This document shows, piece after piece, positions 43,796-58,000 of a stretch of DNA of 64,000 bases. The position numbers and the translations under genes were made by a program. Source of the stretch: Ficedula albicollis (taxonomy: Eukaryota; Chordata; Aves; Passeriformes; Muscicapidae); assembly GCF_000247815.1 (NCBI RefSeq), contig NC_021681.1:18988495-19052494 (forward strand), given 5' to 3'. The notes under the pieces were generated by a model that saw only the letters and a program-made list of their open reading frames with translations, had not been told where the DNA came from and did no database searches. The first letter of the stretch is position 1, and each line of letters opens with the position of its first letter.

Positions 43796-45560
43796 TCGTA
43801 GAACCATAGAGTGTCAAGGGGTTTGGATGGACTTTAAGGATCATCTAGTCCTACCCCACCTCCCACTAGACTGGGTTGCTCAAGGCCTTTTCCAACCCAT
43901 CTTTAAACACGTTCCAGGACTGGGACATCCACAACCTCCCTGAGCAACCTGTTCCAATGTCCGACCACTCTCACAATAAAAAATTTCTTCCTAACATCTA
44001 ACCAAAATTTCCCCTCTTTCAATTTGTATCCATCACTCCTTGTCCTGTCACTACAGGTCCTGATGAAGAGTCCCTCTCTAGCTTCCCTGCAGCCCCTTCA
44101 GATACTGGAGGGTGCTGTGATGTCTCCACATAATCTTCTCCAGACTGAGCAGCCTCAACTTTCTCAACAATCTTTGTAGGTCATACTCCTTGAACTCATT
44201 CTGTCATGTGACCATTCTTGCCATCTGCCTTTCGACATTTTCTGGCTTTACTCTGTTCTTTCTCATCTGAGGAGGCTGGTATTGCACAGAATATTCAAGC
44301 TGTAGGTGTACTGTGGATTTATATACTGTTGTAATGATGGCTTTTATTTTGTTCTCTATTCTTAAAATTTTGGTTCGACTGTTCTTGACATGACAGTTCT
44401 GCAGAAGTATCCATTTACTTCAAGATCTCATTTCTGAGAAGTGATGGTTAGTTCTCAACCCATCACTTTATATGTAAAGATAGAGTTATTTTTCCTGTGT
44501 GCATTTGTCTGCACTGAATATCTTTTTTCCCCCCATTATTGCCAGCATTATAAGATCTTTCTCAATACATCATAGCTGATTCTTCTCTTAACTTTTCTTG
44601 TAACTTGGTACCATCAGCAGATTTTGTTCCCTCACTATTCACTTTTATATTTTCAGACCACTTATGAATATGTTGAATAGCATAAATCTCCACAGGGTTT
44701 TCAGAGGTGACCTACCTCTACTGTGAGCACTGACCATTTATTTCTGTAGCCTGCTTTCTATGCCCACTACTTATTTATTGATGTGAGCATCTTCCTTTTT
44801 GTTCCAGAATATTTTATTTTCTTAAAGGCTTTGGGGAATGAACCTTGTTAAACCTCTTTTGAACACCCAAGCAGGTGATCCCAGCTGGTCTCCTGTGTTC
44901 TACTAGTAGATACCTTCAGAGAATTTGAATATACAATTAGGCCACGACTTATATTTTAAAACTTACACACAAAACTTTGAAATATGTCATAATTATTCCA
45001 ATTACACAATTTCTATTATTTTTTATAATTTCTATTCATTTTCCCAGCACAGATGTCAGGTGTACTGGGATGCAGCTTCCTGGATCTGCCCGAATGCCAT
45101 TTTAAAATCTGTTGCTGTATTAGCCAGATTTCAGTTGTCTGGCTCAAAATTATTTGAACTAAGAAGCTGTACACCACAATCACCTGCTTCTGTCCTGAAT
45201 TTCTTTGGAATTTCCAAGTGAATGTCACTAATCCTGATGAGTTTTTATAGCTTGTTTTGTTCTTTTACTCTGTAAACTATTTACGGACACTTCAATTTGA
45301 AGCAAATCTTAAAATGTGTTTAATAAATTAGGATTCTAGGATGGAATTCTCACCAGCCTCCCCCATGGTAAGCACAGGTGCAAAAAAATCACAGCTTTTC
45401 TGCTGTGGCTTTATATTTTTAAAATATTCCTTTCATGCCTCAAGCATCTTAGAGATTTTCTTCAGTAATCATGCTCCTGATATGTTTGAAGAAAAAGGAC
45501 ATTATTACTTTTTATTCCTTGTTTAAGTGGATTTTTAAATTCTTTTGAGGACTGTTTGTT
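43796..45560 (-). mobile_element. CR1 LINE fragment(s), 3' end at left, no intact ORF
   Basis: The left end (TCGTAGAACCATAGAG) is a decayed antisense CR1 3' terminus, normally built of ATTCTATG-type repeats. It is followed by phrases diagnostic of avian CR1: CATCTAGTCC, GGGACATCCACAACCTCC, AATTTCTTCCTAACATCTAA and CTTGTCCTGTCACTACA. From about 44200 to 45560 it follows older amniote CR1 sequence, with GCACAGAATATTCAAG, TATGAATATGTTGAATAGCA and AAGTGAATGTCACTAATCC in the expected order. Many stops and indels, so it is a dead copy. It may be one intermediate-age element or a younger 3' end joined to an older one. Confidence 0.9.
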
Positions 45561-46697
45561 AAATAACTTGTTACCTAGATTGATTCAAGGCTCTGGCTTA
45601 CCATGCAGCCCTAAAAGCAATGCACCAAAGGAGGCGCAGCTTCATGGTAGGCTTGAACTTTCCCAGTCTGAGTTACCATCTAGCAGAAGGCCACCTTTTG
45701 CTGTCACATGCTGGCACCAGTGCTCAGTTATACTGTGAGTTGATCAAGCTGAAAACTGGCCCTTTTGAGAAACTTCTCAACTTTCTCTAACCACAGCACT
45801 TGTGGTGTCACAGGGAGAAGGGAAGACAGAGATAAAGCGTGGTGTAACTGGTGTTTTGACAGCAGAGAATATTTGAGAGAACAGATTAACTTGATTCTGG
45901 ATCTCTATCTAGGAAGCAAACCTGGGCTATGGACCAGAAATGAGTGGGTGGGTGGGAGTGGTGAGGTGAGGACACCTAAGACTGCTGCCAAATCCATCTT
46001 CTCATCAAAATACATGCTGAGTGTAATGCAGAATTCTGACACTCAGGGGCTTAAGATAATCAATTACAATAATCAAAGTTAAGCCTTTTCTAAAGGGGTA
46101 TTTAGGAAAATTTGCAGGGTGTATTTCCCCTAGTCAGTGAAGCTATGTCTTGATTTTCAGATTTACGAGTTAATTTATTGGAAGAGTAGGAGGGGAGTAA
46201 AACCAGGGACTGGGGAATGTTCAACACCATTACTAAAATACAGAAAGCTTGGGGGGTACTTAATCCCCATCCTGCATTTCTGTCATCAGCTAAACATTGT
46301 TCCCCATTGTGCACACAAGGAGAAGTGCAAAGCTGACCCAGCAGATTGAGATGAAAAGATTAGAAGCAGAAATTAAAGTCTCCTGGAGAGATTGTTCAGT
46401 ATTATACACTGATAAATTTTTCATGGATTTCCCTACAGTTAAAAAAATCGTATTAATCTGAACTCGGGTGCTTTAAAAACATTCCTCTGATTGTCAGTAC
46501 TTCCCTCTGATTGCCCTGTAGGAACACTGGCAGGCAGACCCATTGGTAGTTTAGCTAAAGAGGAAGATTTACTCAAAAAGAATATAGAGATTTCAGCATT
46601 GAAACTATTTGCCCAGGTTACTTCTGCTTCAGTTTCTGACCTGTCCTTCATTCAGATATGGAAAGAAAGTGTGAGCTCAGGACATAAATGTCTGGTA
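45561..46697. other. Unique sequence between two CR1 fragments
   Basis: AT-rich to balanced DNA with short frames on both strands and no recognised gene. It could contain further, more decayed CR1 sequence that I cannot identify. Confidence 0.45.
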
Positions 46698-47660
46698 CCA
46701 TGAGAACAGAAAATGGCTGTGCTGGGTGAGATCAAGCTTCCCTCTGGCCAGACACTGACTCAACCAGCAGCCAGAAGCGAGCACTAGAGAAGGACAGAAG
46801 AAGAAATAAATAACATTTCACCCAAAATCTCTTCCAGCTTCCACCAATCTGAGTCTCAAAGACAGCTCCAGCCAGATGAGGTTCATGTGTATTTTTAACC
46901 TCTTTGGATTTCCCTTTTGGGAACTTGTTCAAGCTTCCCTTAGAACCCATAGAAACGTTAAACTCTGACAGTATCCTGTGGCTGCTTAATTATGTTTAAA
47001 GATCTGCTTTTGCTTCTTTTCCAGCTGCCTCATCTGTCATTTTGCCTTCGTTTCTTGTCCTGGCAAAGACTGTGCACAAACCGCGTGAGGGAACCTCTTT
47101 GTGTATGGTGCTTTAGTCTAGATACCTTCATCATCTCCCCCAACAGTCCCCTTTTCTAGGCATACAAAGAGTCTACTTTGCTTAGTTTCTTTTTAATGGA
47201 AATCTCTCTGTTCCTGTGATCATCCTTGTTGCCCTTTTGTGAAGCTTTTGAAAAGGTAGGGGCAGGCAATATGCAAGATGTGGGTGTGCCATGTATTTAT
47301 ATGCTGGCATAAATATTCTGTACTTATCTTCTATCCCCTTCCTATTTATTCCTAATATTCAAAGAACACCACTAAGCAGATTCTTTCATGGCCCTGTCTT
47401 TTATCATCCCAAGATCTAATTCCTTGCTGGTAAGATGGCTGAAAGCCCATAATTTTATCTGCAAAGTTTTGATTATTCCCAGATGCATCACTTTAACACT
47501 CATCAAGCTGAATTTCACAGGATAGTTAAGGAGAACTCATTGAGTTTCATAAGATCCTTCAGCCAATCCTGCTAAGTGTCCTCAACTTTACTGTCCTGAA
47601 AATCTGGCATAATCAACAGACTGCCACCTAACCAGTCATCCTCTTTTCACTTTCCTCATG
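46698..47660 (-). mobile_element. Ancient CR1 LINE fragment, 3' end at left
   Basis: Begins with an AAATGGCTGTGCTGGGTGAG-type phrase characteristic of an old CR1 3' end shared with turtles and crocodilians. It continues through CTTCCAGCTTCC and a CATCATCTCCCCCAACAGTC-like phrase. It then passes through a CTTGTTGCCCTTTTGTG stretch, GCAAGATGTGGGTGTGCC, ATGTATTTATATGCTGGC and CCCCTTCCTATTTATTCC, in the order expected for the antisense strand. Highly diverged and without a coding frame. Its 3' end makes it a separate insertion from the one at 43.8 kb, in the same orientation. Confidence 0.82.
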
Positions 47661-50000
47661 AATCAAAGAAGGAAGTTTCCTCATCTCTAGGCATAACCTC
47701 CTCTTTCAAAACGAGATCCCAATATTTCTTTCTCCACAGTGCTGCCTCCTTCATTTCATCTTGACAACTCCTCACTAGAGAGACAATAACCAGTTTTGAA
47801 TCTCTATATCTTTTAACAACACCCAAGTATTTTGGGCTCTGATGGATGTAACACACTAGACAAAAAGGTTCTCACATCACCTCTCTTAGAAGGATGCGAG
47901 TCAGAACTCTCCAGTTTTCTTGGCATTGCACACACAGTGCAGTGCTTAGAAACCAATTCTCTCCTTGGTTCAACATCTGAGGTCAGTGACAAACACAGCT
48001 TTGAAAGAAGGGTACTTTTGAATCCACTCTTTTTGTCAGATGAATAACAACAGTAAAGTGATGCATCTCTAACAAAACCCCCTAATAAAGGTTTTAAAGC
48101 TGGTGATCATGGGAATTAGCTTGAGAGAACATGCAAAGTACAATCCAACTTAATCTAATCAGGGTTTTAACACAAAAAAGTTAACACCACTCGTGGCATT
48201 TATAGTTGATAAATTAAATATTCTTCCAAAGGAAGAAAAAGGAAATGTTGAAGTGCTTTGGTAAGTTTGGAATGGAAAAGTTTCACTTCCAGCACAATGT
48301 TTCTGAATTTTTAAAAATGCCCTATTGAACATTTTTTTTGAATTTTAATAATGAGAAATAATAGCATATTTGAGATTGTTTTTCAATTTAAAAAGTGTGA
48401 AAGACAAATTGTAAAACATATAAAATGCCATTCTGCTGAAGTACCTGTATCTGCTCTTGAGGTAACTGGTAGAATGGATCAGGAATGAATTCTCTCTTTA
48501 GTCCTCATAAGCATATTGACTTTTACAGATACACAGAATCTCACAGAAGCCTGGGGTTACTTTATTTTTCCTGTAGTCAGTGCCAACATAAAACAAACCA
48601 GCACCACCTTTTAGCTCTCTCCTTGATTCAGAAACTGTCATGAGGAGATTCCTAATAAGTAATGGGTTGCTAACAGCAAGTATTATACTGAGGAAGCTGA
48701 AGAACTACACAATTTGGAAAGAGAAGATCTGTAGGACTAAACTGAGAAGATAACTACAGAAAGAAATAACAATCAGCTGTGCAACTAACACAGACAGTAA
48801 AGTTTTAAGAGCTGCTCTAGGAAGGGGTGAAATGGTAGTGAGAAAGAGACCACCTCTACCATCCACATCCCCATGAAAATGCAAATAACTCATCATAGAC
48901 AAAGAAAAGGCCTGCCAGTGACTCTGGGTGGTCATGCTGTTTATTATGTCTCAGCCTGTGATCAGTGGCCTAACTGAGGGTCCATGCAATATCTGAGATA
49001 CCAGAAGATGACTTACAAAAAATTGCAAATCTTCCATATCTTGTTGTAATTTATATTATTTGTGGTAGCCATCTCCTCACAGCAGACTTTTTCAAAAGTA
49101 AAATACTATATATTGCAGGTATTAGGTACCTCTTCAACTTCATTTGTCACTTCCATCACCATCTTCTGCTGACCAGCAAGCCTGTAGCTTGGTTTTCCTA
49201 CTGCTTTGAATGCTCATTTAGTGCAGTTTCATGCAACTTTCTGGTCATATCTGATTTTTGTGTCTTGATTACTTCAATTCTGTCTCTGTAGGCTCATCAT
49301 AGTTCCTTAGGCTTGTCATTAAAAATCTGATTCCTTTTTGAGTCTTTGGCTAAGGCTCATGTGTTAACAAAAGATGTCTCAGTACACAGCCTGTTGTCCC
49401 CTGCAATGGCACAGTTTCTGCTTGTGCCTTTGGGATCTGTTCTTTGAGAAACTGCTATCACCATGTCTTTACTAGTAATTTTTCCCCTTCTCCTTTATAT
49501 GAAATGCCAATTGCTTAGATTTGTATAAAGTCCCATGAAATACTCTGATCCAATCTCTTATTTCTTAATGCTTGTCACATCCCACTAAGAGCCAATGCTC
49601 ACTCATTCCACAGCCTACCATAAGACCCAGGACAGAAGGCTCTCAATGGCATAAAGGAATTAGGTATTTTATTCCTATTGAATTTCATCTAAGTGAAAAT
49701 TGAATTGAAAATCAATGGAAACTAGGAGGATAAAACCCTGTAATATGTCTAAAAAATCTCTTACAGTGAGGTTTTTCAGCTGCTTTTCCCACCCTGAAGA
49801 AGAGGGTGAGTAGCAACGCTGAGGAGGGCCTGCCATGCAAAGGAAACATTTTCAGGAGCAGGCAAGCTGCTAGATCACGTCTCAGGCAATGGGCTTGACC
49901 TCATTTCTCTTCCATAAGACAAAACCTCCGTAATTTTCTATTACTGCCCTTAGTCCAACTCATTTCCCAGATCAACAGACTGTTCCCAGATACCCTTAGC
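47661..50000. other. AT-rich sequence, possibly with decayed CR1
   Basis: Mostly unrecognised unique DNA. Near 49333-49355 the phrase TTTTTGAGTCTTTGGCTAAG matches a stretch of the old CR1 coding region, but flanking similarity is too weak for a firm call. No other gene or repeat is recognised. Confidence 0.35.
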
Positions 50001-50112
50001 CACCAACAAGGACAAAAAGCAATATGCCTAAGTGTACAGCTGAAAAACTAGAGACCCACCAACAAGGACAAAAAGCAATATGCCTAAGAGTACAGCTGAA
50101 AAACTAGAGAAT
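50001..50112 (+). repeat. 56-bp tandem duplication (two copies)
   Basis: A unit starting CACCAACAAGGACAAAAAGC occurs at 50001 and 50057 with one visible internal difference (AAGTGT versus AAGAGT) plus differences at the unit end. Confidence 0.92.
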
Positions 50113-53100
50113 AGGAGGTCCTCAGCCTGTCAGAGCAGACTGGCTCCTGAATGCAGTGCAAAAGCTGGCAGGGTCAATCTGCACCACAGCCGCACCTTTA
50201 TGATGATGGTGGGTTTGCCTTTTTTTATTACTATTTGTTTGGTTTTGGTTTTATGTTTTTCCCCCCAAGACAGAGATCTCACTACCTCAGAAAACAGATG
50301 TCAAGAGCAGATGTTTCCTGATGCTGTAGATATTATTTAATACCTATATATGAGCTATGGTACTTGTATTCCCATAATCCCATTACTTTATTTATGGCAC
50401 AGAGTTATCTTCTACCTGATAGCTACCAATGTGTGGCTTGATTTTCTAGAAGAGCAGCAAAACCAACAACTGAGCCAAACTTCTTCAGTAGAGTGACAGA
50501 GCATCACCCAACAGGGCTCAAGGGCTGGAGTGTTGTGGGGATGAAGTTCTAATAATCATCCTACTGAAATCACAGAACTGTGATACTGATGGTAGTAAGA
50601 ATCGACCCTGCAGTGGAGAGTTTGTCCAAAATTCATTTTTTGGAGACAGCTATTATTAAGAGGTGAACGACAATCTAAAAAGGCCATGAAATCCAGAATG
50701 CAGTTACAAGAGTCATCACTAAAAAAAAGCTGTTGCAGGCATTGACAGGGGAGATCTTCAATAATCTCCAAACACACTGCTAAAGCAACAAACCACATCC
50801 AGAGGTTGTCACTCAGCCCTCCGCTGCCTCAGTTTTTTCATATAAAAAATGGCACTTTGAAATAGGTAAATACTTAATAGGCATGGCAATGTTTGGAAAG
50901 CACATTTGGAGGGAGAGAGGAGAACCCTTGAACAGAACTAAAATTATCCTTGGTAGAAAAGTGCTGAAAGCTAGGGACAGATCTTTATCTCCTTGAAAAT
51001 CACTTCACAATTAAACTTTCTGACACTGGTTCACTGTCAAAGCTCACAGTCAACCATGTTTGTGTGAGTACTTAACCTGAAGGCCATAATACGAAACTGA
51101 AGAGGTACAAATTAAGATGGGGTAGTCCCTGTTCAATGCCAAATTTTCTTGTCACTGAAGGCAAAAGGAAATAAAACAATCATAAAAAATGTAGCCAAAG
51201 TGGATCTGGGGCATGTACTGTTCAGAGTAATTTCTGGGAATCTCTTAAACCACAGGTGGTAAAAACATTTAAATTGCTCTTGTGCCTTTTTACACCAATT
51301 CTTTAGACCAAGCCAAAATCAGCCTTAGTTTTCTTTTCCCCTGCACATGAATGTAAGCTACTATTTTGTTTGTTCCTCTGATAAATGAATGAAATTGGTA
51401 TATATTGGTATGTGGATAATTATTCTACACAGCTCCTGTCTAAAGCATCATCAGTGCATCCTTGGGGAAAGTGTTCCTGGGTAATCAAATTAGATTGTGA
51501 CCTACACTGTGCTATCATCTTCCTGGTGCAATAAACAACACTATCACATCATTTCCCATATATGCTATCAAAAGATCTACAAGAGAAGCCAATTTGTTGT
51601 TCTATGTAGACTTTCTGTGCAAATGACCTATTATGGAATTCAACACACTGCTGACATCTTTAAAGAAAACTCTTTCTCTTTCCAGCCAAAGAAAGCTGTT
51701 GAGTGACAGCCATCAGTCAGCTGGGAAAGATGAGTGATAAATACAAAAACAAGAGATACCTGATAGAAGTGGGCAACGTGTTAATCTTGTCATCACATTT
51801 ACAGTCCTCACTCCTGCATTTCTTGCTATTGATACAGCCAGGGAGCATTTAACTGCTGAATGGAATATTCTGCCATCATGTGCCTAAAGCCACCTTCAGG
51901 GATTCCCACAGTACCACTGTGCAGAGGCTGACAGCATGAAGGAAAAATGACAACAGAAACTTGGAATCTGTATCTGTAATACTTCACATGCACACATGAA
52001 GATTAGGTCACACATTTACTTTTTTCCAACCACAAAAGACAACATCCCAAATACACAGTTATCCAAGCATAAACCAGAAACTGCTGACTCGAAGGAAAAC
52101 AAAACTCTCACAAACAAAACACTACGGTTATGGTTGAATGCTCGATGTTCCTATTACTTTGTCAACTGCTTGCCGTGCTATCTAATTATCCTGCATTTTG
52201 GTTTTGAACAAGGTTTGAATGAGTCCTGTCTTCATATACTCAGCAAAGATACCACATTTCCTGGAAATAATAGTCTATAATTTTTATTTGGCATAACTGG
52301 CTCTTCTAAACTTCAACCCAACTTATATGAGATTTATGTTAGCTCTTAGGATAGCAGAAAATATCAACTACAGACTCATTGCTAGCCTTTGAAAGTGCCT
52401 GACTTCTGTGTGTTATTTTTGAATTAAATTTTTGCTTTATTATTAATTTTTATCTTACAATACCAGGTATTTTAAAAGTTTACGTATATGTAATCATTCA
52501 TTAAATCTTACTAATATCAAAAGAGATTATTTTTATGATGACTGTACTATGGAGCTTAACAAATTCCACTTTACTGTAATATAAACAGAATTTGTGTAGC
52601 AATTTATTTCGGAAAATGCTAGGTAGATAAAAACAAAGGTCAAAAGTCATAGTGGATAATAGCTGATGGTTTTGATAATGCTAATTATATATTACTAAAG
52701 AATAAAGGTAGAAAGGGAAATATGAGCATTAAAAGAAAGATAAACATCCCAGTGCTGAATCTAAAATGAAAAAAAAGAAAAAAAAAACCCTTTAAATGTC
52801 TTTGTAGCTCACTGTCATACACCGAAGACATAATGAAGCCTGAATTAAAAATGTCAGTTTCTGTGAATGTTGATAACTTGGTTCTTTGTTGTGCAAGTCA
52901 AAATGTGTCTGTTTGATGGGTTAAAATGACAGTCTGCAAATGGGAGAAGCTAGAGCTAAAAAAAGAAGACCCCCCCCACTTCCCAAAAGACTTATAAAAA
53001 GTAGGCCCGTAATGCAGTACTTTAAGGAGAAGACCTGTAGGGTAGAAGAGCCAGTATCTTTAGAAAGTAACCAAGCAGCACTAAAAGGCAATGTCCATGG

Positions 53101-54065
53101 CCAATCAAAACTATTTCTCTAGCTGCTGGGGCTCTTGCATCTCTGTCTTCACACTAGACTGGAAACCCTTTGTACTAATTGCCAGACTGTACCAGATTTT
53201 CTGGTTCAGTTCCATCCCATAATTGACTGACAATGATGGGCAAGGAAGGGGAAAAATTCAGGCTCACCACTGCAAGCAGAGGGTCAGAAATGGTTTCATA
53301 GGGAGCACATCACTGCTTGGCACTAAATGCAGGGTTAAGCAAGCATCATCTGTACTTTCTTCTAATTCCTAGGTTAAAAGGGGGATGGGAAAAACATCCA
53401 CACTGCAGCAGGGCAAAGAGAGCATTTTAAGAGCTGGCATAGCTTCTGCAAAAATCTTCCACAGAGATAAGAAAATGCCTGGAGGATTTTTGGAAGTTGG
53501 TCTCTAACCGCAATATCAGGGCATTACTTATATTAAAATAAATAAAGCAGTTCAAAAATTCAATTCAATTCTTAAAATAAAACATCCTCCCACACTTACA
53601 GTAAAAGTATTTGCCCATAAAGATGTTTCTCCAAGAAAACAAAATAATTTACAAATTTATGTCTGAAAAGATCCAAATATTAATACATATATAGAAAATA
53701 ATCTGCATTTTAAAAGGAAGAAATATTTTAACACAAACTGCATATATTTAACATTTAACAGACACTTTAAAGTTCAGAAATAAATATTTACTGTGCATCT
53801 AATCTAATTCACCACAGTTTACACATCTGTAAATTCTTACTGTTGTAGGGTCTTTTGCTCACTGTTGAATTGCTTTAATAAACCTAGGAAAAACTTACTT
53901 GAAGAGGAAAAACCACAGATTCTTTCAGAAATTTTGACTAATGACAGAATCTTTCTGATCATGAATCTTATTTACCCTCAATTGTTCTCCGCCCACTTTA
54001 TTTCAAGCAAACAGCACCCCCAATAGCATTTCCACAAAATATTAAGACAATTCTGAGACCAAAGT
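50113..54065. other. AT-rich unique sequence
   Basis: About 4 kb without a recognised gene or repeat family. Short T/C or A/C homopolymer steps occur near 50261-50267 (C6 after T5) and 52971-52978 (C8). Frames are short. Confidence 0.5.
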
Positions 54066-54118
54066 AAAAAAAGAATGTGAAAGGAAAGAAAGAAAGAAAG
54101 GAAAAAAGAAAAAAACAA
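54066..54118 (+). repeat. (GAAA)n-like purine microsatellite
   Basis: About 50 bp of A/G-only sequence including GAAAGAAAGAAAG units. A simple repeat. Confidence 0.7.
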
Positions 54119-54773
54119 TTTAATCCTCATGGCAAAGCAGTTCCAAACTATACTTCCCTGTGCTACCCATGCCCTGGAAATGTCCTACCCACAGGTCAAA
54201 CACTTTTCCCCATACTCTTCCCCTGTCTTTGAAGGATGCTGATTTGCAGAGTAGCTGCTCTCACACACCTCACTGTGCAGGTACCACACTCCTCACTTCC
54301 AGCACTTAGTTACATCTCAGTTCCTGTAAGAGGAAATCCCATTCAATTCCATCCCCCCTCTAACCCCATCACCTATCACTCCAACAATGGTTATTTTTCC
54401 TGTTAAATTGAAACCTGCTCCCCTCTCCACGAGCTCCAAATGAGTGATAAGCTGCAAAGTTTCAGAACTAGGCCAATAAAGTTAGCACCTGAAAGCACAG
54501 ACAGCAGAGGACTTCAGCAAAATCTTACCTTTCAAACCCTGAACAGAGCTGTCTTTTATGAGGCCTATGCAGCTGCCAAGTCCTGGGACTTTCTCAAGCA
54601 CAGGACCCATACAGGTGACATTCTAATAGGCGGTAAACACCTGAGAACTGGACAAGAAGACTACAAGAAAAAAGAAATCAAATGAGTAAAATGTCTTCCC
54701 AGAGCCACAGTCAGCTCTTGTGCATGGGGAGTTACGAATGCTCTGGCTATAGACTTTTGTCCAAAGCTGTAGG
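54119..54773. other. Unique non-coding sequence
   Basis: Balanced unique sequence leading to the large T-C-T sandwich. The 81-codon plus frame at 54440-54685 has no recognised domain. Confidence 0.45.
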
Positions 54774-55043
<270 letters not shown>

Positions 55044-58000
55044 AGTGAAGCTAGATTAGTTCATACAAAACTCAACAATACAGCACTGAAACCCATTGTT
55101 GATATTCAACATTTTTCACATAGCGGAACAGAATAGACAATACGGTATCTAGGAAACCATGGGCTGGATTACAAACTGATGATATCTCATCCTTCTGGAG
55201 GGCCTGTAAACCTTTTTATTACCTACCACAGAAGGGGGGAAGAAAATCCGAAACAAAACACCACAGCATAAACCACCCCGTATTGATAATGTTTGAACTC
55301 TTTTCATAAATAAATGAATTTAATCTTTTTCCTAGTTCTGTCCTAAGCTCACCCCCCCTGCAATATGCATACATAATGAAACACTTGCCTTTCACACTGC
55401 TTAAATAACTGTTAAATGCACAGCGTTCATGCCAGTCTGTGCCATGAGGCTCATTTTTAAAAACAACTTCCATGGAATCTATGTAAAAACAGCCCTATAC
55501 CTGACCACATAGTATTTCTTACACTTTGCAACTTATATATAATAATGCCTCTCTTATTCTGTAACAACACAAATCATATTTTCCTTCACACATAAACTTA
55601 TAACTGCAGTTCCTACTGGGCGTATAAGAATATTTGAAATAATTCAGCTGCCTGCTAGTTTTTTACAAAAAATTCTTCCATTTTCAAACCTCCATTTAAA
55701 CAGTCCCTGTACGTCCCCCACATCACATCCCATCTCCAGCTTTCACCATGCTCAGGTCAGAGATCCCTCAGTGTTAACTCTGCTTTGTCTATTTTTGCAG
55801 CACTTTTACTGCGCAGAAAAGAAAATAAATACAGTATTTATAGGAGACCCAGTTACCCCTGCACCGATTATTTTTATGTTTCAACCTCACTCCTTTTCCT
55901 CAGACTCCAGTCCCCGTATTTTCCTTAAAACCCCAAATAGTCTAGGTAGCCACAGAAGTGATTGTTCCTACCAGTTTCTTTTCATCACTTCTGCAATTGA
56001 CCAATTGACAACTGATTGATGGTTATCTTTTCACTTCCACAATGAAAGAAATTACCATCACTATAGCTATGTACAGTAAATGCCTCCAGAGTAAATTACA
56101 TGATTCTAAAATTCTCCTTAGCTCACTTAGTAAAACATCAACACAAAAAGTTTCTTTTTTGCCTCTCTTCCTGTACTGCAGATTTGGCCTTTCCTGTCAG
56201 CTTCAGAAAAGAACTTGACAGCTTCTTTAAAAAGAGGAGTATAAAAGAACTTGAATAAGGGATGGCACAGGGCCGGGCTAAGGCTTCCATTCTCTGCAAG
56301 TGGCTATTCTTTGCACTGAAAAAAAAATTAGGCATGTGAGCACAGATAAGCCACATAAGAATACCCCAAAGAATATTCCCAGTGACCTTGAGATTTTGCT
56401 GCAATTCTGTATCCATTCTCTGCTGGAACAGCTTCATGAATTCTGAACTTCAGAATGACTAACTTATTTCTAGAATGTGCAATTTATTCCTTGCAGGGAG
56501 AAAAACACTCCCACAAAATTAGGAGGTGAAAGTATTTGTCACTACAAAATAAAATACATTTGTCCTTCGATTTTTGTAATAGTTCAGATGTATTGGTAAG
56601 AATTTGGCTCCATTTCCATCGCTGGTTTCAGTGATGTTGACATGGAAGAGAGATGCAATTCTGTCTAAAACCAAACACCCCTCTTAATTTTGTCAGAATT
56701 TTTAGCTCCTGCATGGAAATATATTGAAAACTTTTGATTGCTGTACAATTAAGGGTGGTTTTCAGAGCATTAAATATACCACTGAGGAAGACTGAGAATT
56801 ATTTATTGGGTTTTGTTCCTTCTTGGAGAGCACTCTAAAACTGAAACTAAAATAGACTCATCATAGCTCATTATAACAGTAAAGGAGAAATGTAACTCTG
56901 CTTTTGGTGGCCAAAAGATTTTGTAATAATATAAAAGCTTTTTTACTTTGCAATAAAAGATACAACTGCTCACAGATCCTCTCCAGTTCAAGCTACAGCC
57001 TTTAAAAGCTTCTATTACTTTCTGCAGGCTGATAATCTCGGAGTTTTCACATTTCACCACTATCACTAGTTTTAACTATAGGCTTTCCTATGTGTTTTGA
57101 TTATCAGCAAACATCAGGACTGTGTAGTCTACAAGTCTCCTTCACTAATTTTTTCAGGAAAGGAGTTATCTTGGAATTTATGTTATGCCACCTTGGACGG
57201 ATCCTTCCTGAGAGGTGGGGCCATGATGGAGGACTCACTCCAGACCTAAATAAGACATACTGAGCAGATTAAATGCTTCTCAAACACTCCTTTCAGTTCT
57301 TTTATCCCCTCTGAATCTATCAGCAATATTAGTCCTGGATATCTCTACCCTGAACTGGTTTCCAAAACAGAGGGGCAAACAAGAATCAGAAGAGATTTGA
57401 TCTGAAATTCCCATACTCCAACAAAAGACCAAAGCTCAACCAAAAGAAGACTAACCAAGGTCTGCAATTACCTATTACTGAAAAGACTTCTGAGTGTAAA
57501 GGACCCTTTATTATGAGCGAAAGAAAGGTATAAGAAATTACAGAAGATAATGCATTGCAGTTGTTTTACAGCTATTAGAGGACTAGAGAAGAAATTCTTG
57601 ATGTAAAATTCACATTGTTCATTTCTTTCATAATTGTTACTTTTTCAAAGAATTCTATGCCCATGTACCAATATCCAGGGAGAAATAGCTGGTATTAAAA
57701 TCAGTAAATTACAGAGTTAGTGTACTGCTGTGCTAACTAGATGAAAGGAGGATGGTTGCTATTAATGTACATAAATACGATTTGAAAAGGGACAACAGAG
57801 AATAAAAAGGAAATACATAAGGTCCATCTTTAGTTATTTTAAAATTGCATTTTAAACAATTAACTGCAATTATAATACAAATTTGTGCTGGAAAGAAAAA
57901 TCAGCTATAACTGTCTTAAAATATGTTTTGTCAGATTAATAATTCTTTCTAGGAAGCACTTTTGTCCACATATACATTTCTTCTTAAATGTTTCAAGCAG

